A stretch of DNA of 64,000 nt from Stutzerimonas stutzeri (GCF_002890895.1 NZ_POUL01000005.1:399536-463535); one strand, 5' to 3'; positions 46,953 through 57,634 are shown, numbered from the stretch's first letter. The notes: a model not told the origin generated them from the sequence alone. Program-made: numbers and translations.

Positions 46953-49900
46953 TCAGGTCTGGCTGTCGGCTGGCGGCGCGCTTGGCTTGTCGTCAGGTTG
47001 ATTAAACCGCGGCGCTGTACCCAGCTGCAGCACTTTGCCGTCAAGGTTTTTCAGGAACACATCGACCTGACGGAACGCGATATTGATCCCCGCCTTGGAA
47101 AACTCGCGGTCGATATAGCGGTTGATCTCGTCGGTTGCCGGGTTGCGGTCGCCAAGGTCGCGCACGTGGATACGCAACTCGTGATCCAGCGTGCTTTCGC
47201 CGAAGTTGAGGAACAGGACCAGTGGCTCCGGGTCCTTGAGCACTCGCGGGTTTTCCTGGGCGGCTTTGTAGAGCAGTTTTCTGGCCAGATCCAGATCCGA
47301 ACCATAGGCCACGCCGACCTTGATCGTCACGCGGGTGACGGTGTCGCTCAGCGACCAGTTCACCAGCTGGCCGGTGATAAACGTCTTGTTCGGAACAATG
47401 ATGTCTTTGCGGTCGAAGTCAGTGATGGTGGTGGCGCGGATACGTATGCGGCTGACCGTACCCGACAGGTTGCCAATGGTCACCACGTCGCCGATCCGTA
47501 CCGGGCGTTCGAAGAGGATGATCAGGCCGGAAATGAAGTTGGCGAAGATCTCCTGCATGCCGAAGCCGAGACCCACAGAAAGCGCAGCCACCAGCCACTG
47601 CAATTTGTCCCAGCTGACGCCAAGGGTCGACAGCGTGGATACGATGCCGATACCGGCCAGCAGGTACGACAGCAGGGTCGTAGTGGCATAGGCGCTGCCC
47701 TGCGCCAGATGCATTTTCGACAGCACCAGCACTTCCAGAAGCCCCGGCAGATTGCGTGCCACCGCTATCGTAATGGCGACGATCAGCAGGGCGCCGAGCA
47801 AGTTGTTCAGCGTGATCGCGTTGGTGGTGGCCGCATCGCCCGTGCCACTGACGAATTCGTAGAGCACCACGTTATCCAGGTACGAGACGACACTGATCAG
47901 GTCGGCCCAAACCCAGTAGAGCACCACAAAGAACAGGCCGAACATCGCCAGTCGTGTGAGGCGCAGCGACTGCTGGTTGACCTGCTCGATATCCAGCGCG
48001 GTGTCGCCGGTTGACTCGCTGTTGTCCATCGCCTCGTCGGTCTGGGTTTCGCGCTTGGACAGCGCCCGCTGATAGGCGAGGCGTCGTGCGGCCACAGTCA
48101 GGCCGCGGATCAGCGTCGCTTCGATGACGATCCAGGCCAGCAGCAGATACAAGGTGTCGATCAGGCGACCTGTCAGTTTCAAGGCCGTGTAGTAATAGCC
48201 GAAACCCACCACCAGGATCAGCGCCAGGGGCAACACGCTGAACAGCAGGCCGATGAAACGCCGCACCGGCGGCGCGTTCTGGCTCGACGGGCCCTTGCGC
48301 AGCAGGCGCATCAGGCGCCAGCTCATCAGCGCAAAACAGACCAGCACCACGACGATGCCGACCACGTCGTCGACCAGGCCGGCCGGCTGATGCTCGGCAA
48401 TTGCCACCACGGCCACCAGCGCCATGACCACCAGGCCCAGCCGCCGGATTTCGTTGCGCAGGAAGGCCACCTGCGGCCGGAACCAGCCGAAGTGCGCCTC
48501 GGCGACGCGATTGGGCGAGAGCATGCGGTAGGCGCTGTAGAACACCAGCCAGGCCTGGGCCATTTGATAGAACGCGGCACCCAGGCTGATGTTCTGCCCG
48601 CGGCCGTCCATCTGCAGCAGATAGCCGCACAGCGCGAGGAAGAGGGCTCCCGGCAGTGCCAGCAGCAGGTTCAAGAGCAGTGCCAAGGGGGTGTGTAGCT
48701 GGCTGTCATGGCGGAAATGACCGATGTCAGCGCTTAACGAGTCGAGCTTGGCGTTGATCGCGTTGCGGCGCCAGAGCAGCACGCCGATCAGCAGCAGTAG
48801 CGGCACGAAGAACAACGGCCGCTCGATCAGACCGGCGCCCAGCGCACCGAATGCCGAGCCCCACGGCATTGCGCGTAACTGGCGATCGAGCAGCGTCGGC
48901 ACGCTTTTGAACCAGTCCAGGTCCAGCGGGCGGTTGCTGGGAATCCAGAACATCTGCTCGTCCAGCGTGTTGCGCAAGGCTTCTGCCTTGCTCTGTAGCT
49001 GGCGCTGATTCAGCTGCAGCGTGATCGATTCGCTGAGCAGGGCGTTCAGTGAGTGGTTGAGCCGATCAAGCAGCTCGCTGCGGGTGCGAACCAGCTCCAG
49101 CAGCGCACTGCGCAGCTCAGGCGTCACCTCGCCGGGGGGTTGGTTGGCGAGTTGCTGCTCGACATAGTCCTCGACGTTGCCCGCGGTTTCACGGCGCTGG
49201 TTCAGTTCGAACTGGTAGAGGCGAATGTCAGCGATTTCATCGGCGAGGTCCTTGTCCAGCGTCAGCTGCGGCAGGGCCTGCTTCTGTTGATAAAGAATCT
49301 TCGACAGCAGCAGGCTGCCTTCAAGCACGGCGATCTGCTCTTCCAGCGCCTGATCGGCCTGGTTGAGTGTGTCGAGCTGTTGTCGGGTCTGCAGGTTTAG
49401 CTGGGTCAGGTCGTTGAGCCGCTCGGTGGCGCGTAGCAGGTAGCCAGACAGGCGCTTGTTCTCGGCGCTTTCCGCCGGCAGCAGCTTGTCGGAGCCGGCC
49501 TTCTCGGCTTTCAGTGAAAACTCGGCAACCGTTTGTTCGGATTCCTCGCGACGCTTGTCGTTGATGGCCGCCTGCAGCGCCATGGTTTCGCGCTCGGCGC
49601 GGGTGATGCGTTCTGACAGCAGATCGCGGCGGGCGATGCCCAAGTCCTGCAGCAGGCTGTTGCCGGCCAGCTCGTTGCGGCGCAAGTCGATCTGGGCATT
49701 GAGTGCGGATTTCTCCGCGGCAAGCAGTTCGCGGCGTTCATCACTCAGTGGCTTACCGCCTTCACGGCCGGTCTTGAGCAGATTGTTGATCTCGTCGATC
49801 CGAGTCTGCGACTTGCTGATGTCGGCCTGGGCGCGCTCGGGGCGGGTTTGCGCGCTGATGATCATGCTGTTGGCGGCGGTCAGAGCCGTTTGCCAGGTCG

Positions 49901-50255
49901 ATAGCTCCTCGACGCGTTCGGCCAGGCGCTGCTCCAGTGCCGGGACCTTCAGCTTGGCCAGCCTGTCGGCCAGGTCGCTGGTGTCGATGCCTTTGAGTTT
50001 GCTCAGCGCCCGCTGGGACTCGACAATTTCCTTCGGCGCACTGGCCAGTTCGGCCTTCAGTTCGGTCAACCGTTGTTGTGCGGTAGCGGCCTGCTCGGCA
50101 AGGCGTTGGGCGCGGTCGTCCGCGCTCGGCTGTGCGGGTTTCGCCTCCTCGGCAGCCGGCTTGCTGCCGGTCAGCCCGGGGATGGATTGGGCGAAGGTCG
50201 AAGCGGGAGCGAAGGCGAGCAAGGTCGCGAGCAACAGGGTACGCAAGGGTGCCAT
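46953..50255 (-). CDS. mscK: MscK/KefA-type mechanosensitive channel
   Basis: A 1100-residue inner-membrane channel. A signal peptide (about 1-22) precedes a long periplasmic coiled-coil domain (about 45-440). About ten helices follow (about 480-880), then the MscS-type pore helix and beta domain: GLGFGMQEIFANFISGLIIL, then VRIGDVVTIGNLSGTVSRI and PNKTFITGQLVNWS. The family opens under membrane tension during osmotic downshock, and MscK proper also responds to K+. The C-terminus ends in a Pro/Ser-rich tail. No partner gene was seen, but the next gene upstream is a K+/H+ antiporter, which fits a shared ionic role. Confidence 0.93.
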   Translation of the reverse strand: MAPLRTLLLATLLAFAPASTFAQSIPGLTGSKPAAEEAKPAQPSADDRAQRLAEQAATAQQRLTELKAELASAPKEIVESQRALSKLKGIDTSDLADRLAKLKVPALEQRLAERVEELSTWQTALTAANSMIISAQTRPERAQADISKSQTRIDEINNLLKTGREGGKPLSDERRELLAAEKSALNAQIDLRRNELAGNSLLQDLGIARRDLLSERITRAERETMALQAAINDKRREESEQTVAEFSLKAEKAGSDKLLPAESAENKRLSGYLLRATERLNDLTQLNLQTRQQLDTLNQADQALEEQIAVLEGSLLLSKILYQQKQALPQLTLDKDLADEIADIRLYQFELNQRRETAGNVEDYVEQQLANQPPGEVTPELRSALLELVRTRSELLDRLNHSLNALLSESITLQLNQRQLQSKAEALRNTLDEQMFWIPSNRPLDLDWFKSVPTLLDRQLRAMPWGSAFGALGAGLIERPLFFVPLLLLIGVLLWRRNAINAKLDSLSADIGHFRHDSQLHTPLALLLNLLLALPGALFLALCGYLLQMDGRGQNISLGAAFYQMAQAWLVFYSAYRMLSPNRVAEAHFGWFRPQVAFLRNEIRRLGLVVMALVAVVAIAEHQPAGLVDDVVGIVVVLVCFALMSWRLMRLLRKGPSSQNAPPVRRFIGLLFSVLPLALILVVGFGYYYTALKLTGRLIDTLYLLLAWIVIEATLIRGLTVAARRLAYQRALSKRETQTDEAMDNSESTGDTALDIEQVNQQSLRLTRLAMFGLFFVVLYWVWADLISVVSYLDNVVLYEFVSGTGDAATTNAITLNNLLGALLIVAITIAVARNLPGLLEVLVLSKMHLAQGSAYATTTLLSYLLAGIGIVSTLSTLGVSWDKLQWLVAALSVGLGFGMQEIFANFISGLIILFERPVRIGDVVTIGNLSGTVSRIRIRATTITDFDRKDIIVPNKTFITGQLVNWSLSDTVTRVTIKVGVAYGSDLDLARKLLYKAAQENPRVLKDPEPLVLFLNFGESTLDHELRIHVRDLGDRNPATDEINRYIDREFSKAGINIAFRQVDVFLKNLDGKVLQLGTAPRFNQPDDKPSAPPADSQT

Positions 50256-50363
50256 GAACGTTATCGAGTGAAGAAAAGAGTGCGGAGTCTAAGGGCTGCA
50301 GGAGGCCGAGGCGAGCCCATAGATCGGAACGCTCTGGCGCGGGGCGTTGCGCTCGTTCAGCGA

Positions 50364-52109
50364 TCAGAAATGCAGCGAAGGACCTGGTTTGTTGCCCTCG
50401 GGAAACTTCAAGCCGACCTTGCGCACCCGGCCGTGCTCCATGGTCGCGATGGTCCAGGTCAGGCCATTCCACTCGATCTGATCGCCGGTGACCGGCTTGC
50501 CGCCGACGCGTTCGGCCATGAATTCACCGATCGTCTGGCTGCCGGCGACCTCGCCGAGTTTCAACCCGTACAGCGCCGCAAGGGCGCTCATTTCAGCTTC
50601 GCTTTCGAGGATGAAGTCACCAAAGAAGCGCATGTCGCGGCCGCGTTGCGGTGCCTCGCTGAACAGCTTGCCGAGCGCCGGCAGGTCTTCTTCGTGGCCG
50701 ATGACACAGAGAATGTCGTCCACCTGCAAACGGGTACTGCCGGAGGGGTGCAGCAGGGCCTTGCCGCGGAACAGCGCGGCGATGCGTGTACCGGTGGGCA
50801 TCTTCAACTCACGCAGCGCGGCGCCAATGCACCACTTCTTGGCGGTCAGGCGATAGATGAACATTTCCCACTGGCTGGTGGTGTGAATTTGCAAGCCGGC
50901 GCGGGAGATCGGCAGGGGTGAGGGCGGCACCTCGACCTTGGCCTTCTTCGCCGCCCAGGTCAGCGTGGTGCCTTGAAGCAGCAGCGAAACCAGCACGATG
51001 AAGAACGCCACGTTGAAGAACAGCTGGGCGTTTTCCAGCCCGGCCATCAGCGGAAAGACCGCGAGGATCACCGGCACTGCGCCGCGCAGGCCAATCCAGG
51101 AAATGAACAGGCGCTCGCGCAAGTGGAAGCTGCGAAACGGTGCCAGGCCGATGAACACCGCCAGCGGGCGGGCAAAAAGAATCATCCACAGCGACAAGCC
51201 CAGTGCCGGCAGGGCGATGGGTAGCAGCTCGCTGGGTGTGAGCAGCAGGCCGAGCACAAGGAACATGCCGATCTGGCTGAGCCAGGCGAGGCCGTCGAAC
51301 ATGTGCAGGATGCCGTGGCGGTTGCGGATGGGGCGGTTGCCCAACAGCAAGCCGCAAACGTAGACGGCTAGGATGCCGCTGCCCCCGATGGCGCCGGACA
51401 GTGCGTAGATCATGATGCCGCCAGCCACTGCCAGCAGCGGGTAGAGGCCATCGGCAACCGATAGCCGATTGATCAGATACAGCAGTAGCCAGCCGCCGGA
51501 CAAGCCAAGCAGGGTGCCGATGCCGAACTGTTGCAGCAGGCTGATGAAGAAGCCCCAGCCGAAGCCGGTCTGGCCGGACGCGAGCATGTCGATCAGTGCG
51601 ACGGTCAAAAACATCGCCATGGGGTCGTTGCTGCCCGACTCGATTTCCAGGGTGGAGCCGACGCGTTCGTTGAGCCCGCGGCCGTTGAGCAGATTGAACA
51701 CCACGGCGGCATCCGTCGACCCGACGATGGCGCCGACCAGCAGGCCTTGCATCATGGGCAGGTCGAACAACCAGGCCGCAGCCAGACCGGTCAGGCCGGA
51801 AGTCACCACGACACCTGCAGTCGCCAACGAGAAGGCTGGCCAGAGTGCAACGCGGAAGGTGGCGGCGCGGGTGCGCATACCACCGTCGAGCAGGATGATG
51901 GCGAGCGCCAGGTTACTGATCAGAAAAGCCAGCGAGTAGTCGTCGAAGACGATGCCGCCGATACCATCGACGCCTGCGAGCATGCCGACCGCGAGAAAGA
52001 TGACCAGGATCGGCACGCCAAGGCGCGTCGACAGAGAGCTCATCAGGATGCTCGCCGCAACCAACAGGGCACCGATAAAGAACAGTTGGTTGATATGGCC
52101 GATATCCAA
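50364..52109 (-). CDS. nhaP2: K+/H+ antiporter NhaP2/CvrA
   Basis: A 581-residue CPA1 antiporter. Twelve or so helices (about 5-390) include [17 protein letters not shown] and the [10 protein letters not shown] ion site. A TrkA_C domain (about 395-475) and a CorC_HlyC-type domain (about 490-575) follow in the cytoplasm. The family exports K+ in exchange for protons. The start is taken at TTG 52109 ([14 protein letters not shown]), which has GGAGAG five bases upstream. The ATG 11 codons earlier, at 52142, has no good site and lies in a palindrome, but it cannot be excluded. Confidence 0.92.
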   Translation of the reverse strand: MDIGHINQLFFIGALLVAASILMSSLSTRLGVPILVIFLAVGMLAGVDGIGGIVFDDYSLAFLISNLALAIILLDGGMRTRAATFRVALWPAFSLATAGVVVTSGLTGLAAAWLFDLPMMQGLLVGAIVGSTDAAVVFNLLNGRGLNERVGSTLEIESGSNDPMAMFLTVALIDMLASGQTGFGWGFFISLLQQFGIGTLLGLSGGWLLLYLINRLSVADGLYPLLAVAGGIMIYALSGAIGGSGILAVYVCGLLLGNRPIRNRHGILHMFDGLAWLSQIGMFLVLGLLLTPSELLPIALPALGLSLWMILFARPLAVFIGLAPFRSFHLRERLFISWIGLRGAVPVILAVFPLMAGLENAQLFFNVAFFIVLVSLLLQGTTLTWAAKKAKVEVPPSPLPISRAGLQIHTTSQWEMFIYRLTAKKWCIGAALRELKMPTGTRIAALFRGKALLHPSGSTRLQVDDILCVIGHEEDLPALGKLFSEAPQRGRDMRFFGDFILESEAEMSALAALYGLKLGEVAGSQTIGEFMAERVGGKPVTGDQIEWNGLTWTIATMEHGRVRKVGLKFPEGNKPGPSLHF

Positions 52110-52302
52110 ACGCGCTCTCCGAAGGTTAGTGCTGGCAAGCATGCAGGCTGCATGCCAGCGATTCTAACCCGCGGTTTTGACGTGCTGTCAAAAAAGCCGG
52201 GTAGAGCGACGGGCGTTTCGAAGAGGGCGCAGTGCCGCTGCTAGGCGGCAGGCGAGTGGTGAGACGTCGACACGCGCCAATGCAGCGCGTGCCGGGGCCG
52301 GG

Positions 52303-54105
52303 TCAGAACCAGTCTTCTTGCATGGTCAGGCAGGTGTCATCGCGACCGGCCAGCAGATCCAGTTCGTGGTGGCAGCTCGGCACCTCCCAGGTCAGGAAGT
52401 AGCGTGCAGCCTGGAGCTTGCCGCGGTAGAAATCGACATCCGCCTCGTTGCCCTTGGCCAGCCCTTGTTCTGCGCGTATCGCCTGTTCCAGCCAGCGCCA
52501 GCCGATCACGGCATGACCGAAGACTTTCAGATAAAGCGCCGAGTTGGCCAGTGCCTGATTGATCTTGCCAGCCATCAGATCGCCGAGCAGGGCCTGGGTG
52601 ACCTCGGTCAGGCGCGCCAGAAGCTGCTCCAACGGCTGACGCAGCGCATCCAGCGAGCTGAACTCGCCAGCGCGCTTGCACGTGCCCTGGATCAGGCCTA
52701 GCAACTGACGCAGCCCCGCGCCGCCGTTCTGCGTCAGCTTGCGTGCCAGAAGATCGAGCGACTGGATGCCGTGGGTGCCTTCGTGAATCGGGTTGAGCCG
52801 GTTGTCGCGGTAGTACTGTTCGACCGGGTATTCACGGGTGTAACCGTGGCCGCCGAGAATCTGGATCGCCATCTCGTTGGCCTTGAGGCAAAACTCCGAC
52901 GGCCAGGATTTGACGATGGGTGTCAGCAGGTCCAGCAGTTCGTGGGCATTCTTGCGCTCTTCCTCGGTTGCCGCAGTCTGCTCTTCGTCGACTATGCGCG
53001 CGGCATAGAGGCCAAGATCAAAGGAGCCTTCGACGTAGGCTTTCTGCATCAGCAGCATGCGCTTGATGTCAGTGTGCTGAATGATCGGCACCTGCGCCGA
53101 CGCTGGATTCTTGCCATCGGGCAGACGGCCTTGCGGACGCTCGCGGGCGTAGTTGAGCGAGTACAGGTAGCCGGCGTAGCCGAGCATGATCGCGCCCATG
53201 CCGACGCCGATGCGCGCGTCGTTCATCATCTGGAACATGTACGACAGGCCCTTGTGCGGCTCGCCCACCAGATAGCCGACGCACTCGCCGTTGTCGCCAA
53301 AGTTCAGCGCGGTAGAAGTGGTGCCGCGCCAGCCCATCTTGTGGAACAGCCCGGCGAGGATCACGTCGTTACGCTTGCCGAGGCTGCCGTCGTCATTGAC
53401 CAGGAACTTGGGCACGATGAACAGGCTGATGCCTTTTACGCCGGGCGGAGCGTCCGGCAGCTTGGCCAGCACCATGTGCACGATGTTTTCCGACAGCGGA
53501 TGGTCGCCGCCGGAAATGAAAATCTTGTTGCCCTTCAAGCGATAGCTGCCGTCACCGGCCGGCTCGGCGCGGGTGCGCAGGTCGGACAGGGAAGAGCCGG
53601 CGTGCGGCTCGGTCAGCGCCATGGTGCCGAAGAAACGGCCTTCGAGCATCGGCTGGAGGAAGCGCTGCTTCTGCTCGTCATTGCCGAACACTTCGATCAG
53701 GTGCGAGGCGCCCATGGTCAGCATCGGGTAGGAAGAGGTGCCGATGTTGGCCGACTGGAAGTGGGCAAAGCAGGCACGTGACAGGAGGTTCGGCAACTGC
53801 ATGCCGCCGTCGTCGAAGCTGCGAGAAGCATTGTGAAAGCCGGCCTCGATGAACGCATCGACGGCAGGCTTCACTTCCGGGATCAGTACGGCTTCGCCGT
53901 CCTTGTAGATCGGTTCGTTCTCGTCGGCCTTGCGGTTGTGCGGGGCGAAGAGGTTCTCGGCGATGCTGCGGGCGGTGTCGATGGCCGCGTCGAAGGTTTC
54001 GCGGCTGTGGTCGGCAAAGCGTTCGCGCTGGGTCAGGCCTTCCGCGTCCAGTACTTCGTAGAGTTCGAACGCCAGGTTACGCGGGCAGAGCAGAGTCTCG
54101 GGCAT
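52303..54105 (-). CDS. Acyl-CoA dehydrogenase (DmdC-like, about 600 aa)
   Basis: A 600-residue FAD enzyme that forms 2-enoyl-CoA. Key segments are MALTEPHAGSSLSDLRTRA (FAD/acyl binding, about 150-170), QILGGHGYTREYPVEQYYRD, and catalytic Glu in NPIHEGTHGIQSLDLL (about 440). A C-terminal domain of about 110 residues gives the longer DmdC/FadE-like form. The ATG at 54105 (MPETLLCPRN) follows GGAGGA, and the alternative eight codons upstream lacks a site. It lies 119 bases downstream of crtE on the same strand. The chain-length specificity is unknown. Confidence 0.92.
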   Translation of the reverse strand: MPETLLCPRNLAFELYEVLDAEGLTQRERFADHSRETFDAAIDTARSIAENLFAPHNRKADENEPIYKDGEAVLIPEVKPAVDAFIEAGFHNASRSFDDGGMQLPNLLSRACFAHFQSANIGTSSYPMLTMGASHLIEVFGNDEQKQRFLQPMLEGRFFGTMALTEPHAGSSLSDLRTRAEPAGDGSYRLKGNKIFISGGDHPLSENIVHMVLAKLPDAPPGVKGISLFIVPKFLVNDDGSLGKRNDVILAGLFHKMGWRGTTSTALNFGDNGECVGYLVGEPHKGLSYMFQMMNDARIGVGMGAIMLGYAGYLYSLNYARERPQGRLPDGKNPASAQVPIIQHTDIKRMLLMQKAYVEGSFDLGLYAARIVDEEQTAATEEERKNAHELLDLLTPIVKSWPSEFCLKANEMAIQILGGHGYTREYPVEQYYRDNRLNPIHEGTHGIQSLDLLARKLTQNGGAGLRQLLGLIQGTCKRAGEFSSLDALRQPLEQLLARLTEVTQALLGDLMAGKINQALANSALYLKVFGHAVIGWRWLEQAIRAEQGLAKGNEADVDFYRGKLQAARYFLTWEVPSCHHELDLLAGRDDTCLTMQEDWF

Positions 54106-54224
54106 GGAAAATCCTCCGTTTACATGCAATCGAGTCTAAGGAGGCGACGAGACGGCTGCCTAGCACCATACATTCGAGTGATGGGTCGACACAGCAGCCT
54201 CTTCTAGGGCTTGCCCCTGCGGGC

Positions 54225-55130
54225 TCAGTGTGGCCTTGCGCAGAAATATTCGAGCAACTGGGCGAGGTGACCATCACCGATGTCTGCGTCGATCAGGTGC
54301 TGCTCGGCCCGTGCCAGGTGCTCTTCCACATGCTGGCGAGCCGCCTCGGGGCCGAGAAGGGCTACCACAGTGCTTTTGCCGGCGTCTTTGCCGGAATCCT
54401 TGCCGATCTGTTGCGGGCTGAGCCCGTCGGACAGGTCATCAAGCAGCTGGAAGGCCAACCCAAGCTCGGTGGCAAAACCGGTTAGATGGCGCATCTGGGT
54501 GGCGCTGGCGCCGGCCAGTAACGCAGCTGACTCCACTGCTGCCGTGAATAGCGGGCAGGTCTTCAGGCGATTGGTGTGAGCGATGGCTTCCAGCGGGCGG
54601 GCGCGCTGCCCCTCACGCAGGTCGTGAAACTGGCCGCGAACCAGACCCTGCGCACCGGTGGCTTGCGACAGCAGGCGCACCAGTTGATTGCGTGTCGACG
54701 CGTCGATGCCGGCTGTCGAGGCCGCTATGCTGAAGGCTTGGCTGAGCAGTGCGACCGACCCAAGGACCGCCACATCCTCGCCGAACTGGCGGTGGATGGT
54801 CGGCCGGCCGCGGCGCAGCTCGGCGTTGTCCATGCACGGCATGTCATCAAGAAACAGTGACGCGGCATGCACCATTTCCAGGGCGCAAGCCAGGTCTAGC
54901 CCGGCATCGGACGCCGTCGTTTCCTGCTGCAGATCCTTGAGGGTCAACAGCAGCAGCAATGGGCGGACTCGTTTGCCCGGCGCGAGGGTGCCTTCGCGCA
55001 TGGCCGTGGCGATTGCGTCCTGCGGGGGGGCTAGCGGTAGCCATTGGCCTAGCCGCTCGTCCACCTGTGCACGCAGCGTACTGACTGTCGCTTCGAAGTC
55101 GTGTTGCGTGTCCGGCAAAGCGATGGCCAT
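54225..55130 (-). CDS. crtE: Geranylgeranyl diphosphate synthase CrtE
   Basis: A 301-residue prenyltransferase that extends FPP with IPP to C20 GGPP, the first committed precursor of carotenoids. The first Asp-rich motif DDMPCMD is at 95-101, ELRRGRPTIH follows, and the second is DDLSD at 231-235. GGAGG lies before the ATG at proper spacing. The gene is divergent from idi2-crtXYIB, sharing the 118-base control region. In the Pantoea-type cluster crtE normally reads in the same direction as the others. Function is clear from motifs and neighbours. Confidence 0.94.
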   Translation of the reverse strand: MAIALPDTQHDFEATVSTLRAQVDERLGQWLPLAPPQDAIATAMREGTLAPGKRVRPLLLLLTLKDLQQETTASDAGLDLACALEMVHAASLFLDDMPCMDNAELRRGRPTIHRQFGEDVAVLGSVALLSQAFSIAASTAGIDASTRNQLVRLLSQATGAQGLVRGQFHDLREGQRARPLEAIAHTNRLKTCPLFTAAVESAALLAGASATQMRHLTGFATELGLAFQLLDDLSDGLSPQQIGKDSGKDAGKSTVVALLGPEAARQHVEEHLARAEQHLIDADIGDGHLAQLLEYFCARPH

Positions 55131-55163
55131 GACGACCTCCTGTATCGTTTTTCGTTAGATATC

Positions 55164-55191
55164 GTGACAATACCTGTACAGAGTGTATAAG
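55164..55191 (+). promoter_or_regulatory. Candidate sigma70 promoter of the idi2-crtXYIB operon
   Basis: GTGACA (-35) and TATAAG (-10) are 16 bases apart. Transcription would start about 50 bases before the idi2 start codon. The elements overlap two TGnACA repeats (GTGACA at 55164 and TGTACA at 55175, 11 bases apart). The minus-strand promoter of crtE must lie in the same 118 bases but is not clear. Confidence 0.5.
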
Positions 55192-55248
55192 TCTTGGCAC
55201 TTTTAATGACCACTACCGTCCACATAAGGTCATCAAACGAGGCGCTGC

Positions 55249-56298
55249 ATGACTAAAGAAACTATTGCGGAACGTAAGAACGATCATCTGGACATCGTTC
55301 TCGACCCGCATCGCGCCTGTTCCGCGGTAGATCCGGGCTACGCCGCATTAACTTTCGAGCACTGCGCGGTGCCGGAGTTGCGTCTGGACGACATCGATAT
55401 TCGCGCCTCGTTGTTTGGCCGGACCCTTTCGGCCCCATTGCTGATCAGCTCGATGACGGGCGGCGCGGCACGGGCCACGCAGATCAATCGAAACCTGGCA
55501 GAGGCGGCGCAGGTGCTTGGCATTGCGCTGGCGGTTGGCTCACAACGAATCGCGCTGGAAACTGATGCGGATCAGGGGTTGACCCGGCAGTTGCGGGAGC
55601 TGGCGCCCTCGATCCCATTGCTGGCCAACTTCGGCGCCGCCCAGCTGGTCGCTGGTTACGGGTTGGACGAGGCGCAGCGAGCCGTCGACATGATCGAGGC
55701 CGATGCGCTTATCATTCACCTTAACCCGTTGCAGGAAGCGGTGCAGGTCGGCGGCGATCGCGACTGGCACGGTGTGTACGCAGCGCTCGAAGCGCTAGCC
55801 TCGCGCTTGCCAGTGCCGTTGGTGGCCAAGGAGGTCGGTGCGGGTATCTCGCCGAGCGTGGCGCAGCGACTGCTCGATGCGGGTGTGTCGGTGATCGACG
55901 TTGCTGGTGCCGGGGGCACCAGCTGGGCAGCGGTGGAGGCTGAGCGCACCCTGGACCCGCAACAGCGCGCCATCGCCAAGGCATTTACCGGCTGGGGCAT
56001 ACCCAGCGCGCAGGCTATCTCGAACGTTCGCCGCGCCTGCCCGGACGCGCAGCTCATTGCATCAGGGGGCATTCGGGACGGCATTGATGTGGCCAAGGCG
56101 ATTCGCCTCGGCGCCAACCTGGTGGGCCAGGCCGCCGGTGTGCTGGACGCGGCGCTGATCGGTCCGGACGCCGTGGTCGCGCATTTCCAGGTGTTGATCG
56201 AGCAGCTGCGCATCTCCTGCTTCTGCACCGGTTCGGCCAGTCTGACGGCGCTGGCCAAGGCGCCGCTGCTGGCACCCTTCGATCCCTCGAAGCTGTGA
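55249..56298 (+). CDS. idi: Type 2 isopentenyl-diphosphate delta-isomerase
   Basis: A 349-residue FMN- and NAD(P)H-dependent isomerase that interconverts IPP and DMAPP. Family features are KNDHLDIVL near the start, [18 protein letters not shown] (about 62-79), [28 protein letters not shown] and IASGGIRDG with C-terminal GANLVGQA. It belongs to the type 2 class, not the Nudix type 1. The same class occurs in Pantoea crt clusters. It is first in the rightward operon, 46 bases before crtX, and supplies allylic precursor for CrtE. Confidence 0.94.
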   Translation: MTKETIAERKNDHLDIVLDPHRACSAVDPGYAALTFEHCAVPELRLDDIDIRASLFGRTLSAPLLISSMTGGAARATQINRNLAEAAQVLGIALAVGSQRIALETDADQGLTRQLRELAPSIPLLANFGAAQLVAGYGLDEAQRAVDMIEADALIIHLNPLQEAVQVGGDRDWHGVYAALEALASRLPVPLVAKEVGAGISPSVAQRLLDAGVSVIDVAGAGGTSWAAVEAERTLDPQQRAIAKAFTGWGIPSAQAISNVRRACPDAQLIASGGIRDGIDVAKAIRLGANLVGQAAGVLDAALIGPDAVVAHFQVLIEQLRISCFCTGSASLTALAKAPLLAPFDPSKL

Positions 56299-56344
56299 TG
56301 CAGCGGCACGACTGCCAACCGGCCGACCGACGAGGTTCGCTTCA

Positions 56345-57634
56345 ATGACTCATTTCGCCGTGATCGGGCCGGCGTTTCACAGCCATGTGCGGGCCATGGA
56401 GGCGGTCGCCGGTGAGCTGCTGGCACGCGAGCACCGTGTGACGGTTGTGCAGCAGGCCGATGTTGCCGCGATGCTGCGCGACCCTCGCCTGGGATTTGCC
56501 CAGGTCGGTGCGGGCTCGCATCCGCCCGGCTCTCTTCAGTCGGTGATCGATCGGGCGGCGCGGCCTGGCGGCCCCTGGGGTATACGCCGGGTGATTGCCG
56601 ATATGGCCTCGGCGACCGACATGTACTGCCGAGAGGCACCAGGCGTGCTCCGCACCATCGGTGCAGACTGCATCATCGCTGATCAGATGGAGCCGGCCGG
56701 TGGGCTTGTGGCCGAGCATCTCGGGCTGCCGTTCGTGTCGGTGGCCTGCGCATTGCCGGTCAATCGCGAAGCGCTGGTGCCGCTGCCGGTCATGCCCTGG
56801 CGCTATCGTGCGACGCCCTGGGGCGAGCAGCTGAACTTGCACAGCAGTGGTGTCTATGACCGCGCCATGCAAGCGCACGCCGCGGTTATCGCACGCCATG
56901 CGGCCGCGTTTGGCCTGCCGCCTCGCCAACGCCTTGATGAATGCTTGTCGCCGCTGCTACAGCTGAGCCAGACGACCCCCGGTTTCGATTTTCCGCGTAC
57001 CGCGCTGCCCGAACATTTCCACGGCATCGGCCCGCTGCGTTCTGCGCTTGCCGACGAGCCACCGATGGATATTCCGGTCGCGCCCGGCAGGCCATTCGTA
57101 TTCGCCTCGCTGGGCACCCTGCAGGGCGATCGCTTCAGCCTGTTCCAGCGCATCGCCTCGGCCTGTCGCGAGCTGGATGTGCAGCTCTTGATCGCCCACT
57201 GTGGTCGTCTGGATGCGTCGCAAGAGCGACGACTGCTAAAGGCGGGCGCCAGCTGGGTCACTGATTTCGCGCTTCAGCGAGCGGTGCTGGCGCGAGCGGA
57301 TGCCGTGATTACCCATGCCGGGCTCAACACCGTGCTCGACGCGCTTGAAGCCGGGGTGCCAAGCTTGGCGTTGCCGATTGCTTTCGATCAGCCCGGTGTG
57401 GCTGCTCGGGTGGTGCATGCGGGTGTGGGCTTGAAGCTCGACCCGCGCTTGGCCAGTCGTCGACGCATTGTGCAGGGGCTGCGGCGACTGTTACGCGAGC
57501 CCGGCTTTGCCGAGCGTGCGAGGGAGCTGGGCGACGAGGTACGCTCGGCCGGCGGGGCGCCGCGCGCCGCACAATTGATCGAGGCGGCGCTCGACGCTGA
57601 AGCACCGGCCTTGCAGAGGGAAGAACATGGCTGA
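56345..57634 (+). CDS. crtX: Zeaxanthin glucosyltransferase CrtX
   Basis: A 429-residue family-1 glycosyltransferase that adds glucose to the hydroxyls of zeaxanthin. The N-terminal domain starts FAVIGPAFHSHVRAMEAVAG. The C-terminal nucleotide-sugar site has FASLGTLQGDR and ITHAGLNTVLDALEAGVPSL with QPG, typical of GT1 enzymes. Its start overlaps no other gene; its stop overlaps crtY by eight bases. It makes the final product more polar. The cluster position confirms the family call. Confidence 0.93.
   Translation: MTHFAVIGPAFHSHVRAMEAVAGELLAREHRVTVVQQADVAAMLRDPRLGFAQVGAGSHPPGSLQSVIDRAARPGGPWGIRRVIADMASATDMYCREAPGVLRTIGADCIIADQMEPAGGLVAEHLGLPFVSVACALPVNREALVPLPVMPWRYRATPWGEQLNLHSSGVYDRAMQAHAAVIARHAAAFGLPPRQRLDECLSPLLQLSQTTPGFDFPRTALPEHFHGIGPLRSALADEPPMDIPVAPGRPFVFASLGTLQGDRFSLFQRIASACRELDVQLLIAHCGRLDASQERRLLKAGASWVTDFALQRAVLARADAVITHAGLNTVLDALEAGVPSLALPIAFDQPGVAARVVHAGVGLKLDPRLASRRRIVQGLRRLLREPGFAERARELGDEVRSAGGAPRAAQLIEAALDAEAPALQREEHG

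Noticed and set aside
52131..52159. Nested palindromes (GCATGCA-GGC-TGCATGC) around the upstream ATG of the antiporter
   Set aside because: Noted as a reason to doubt that ATG; no regulator or function can be tied to it.
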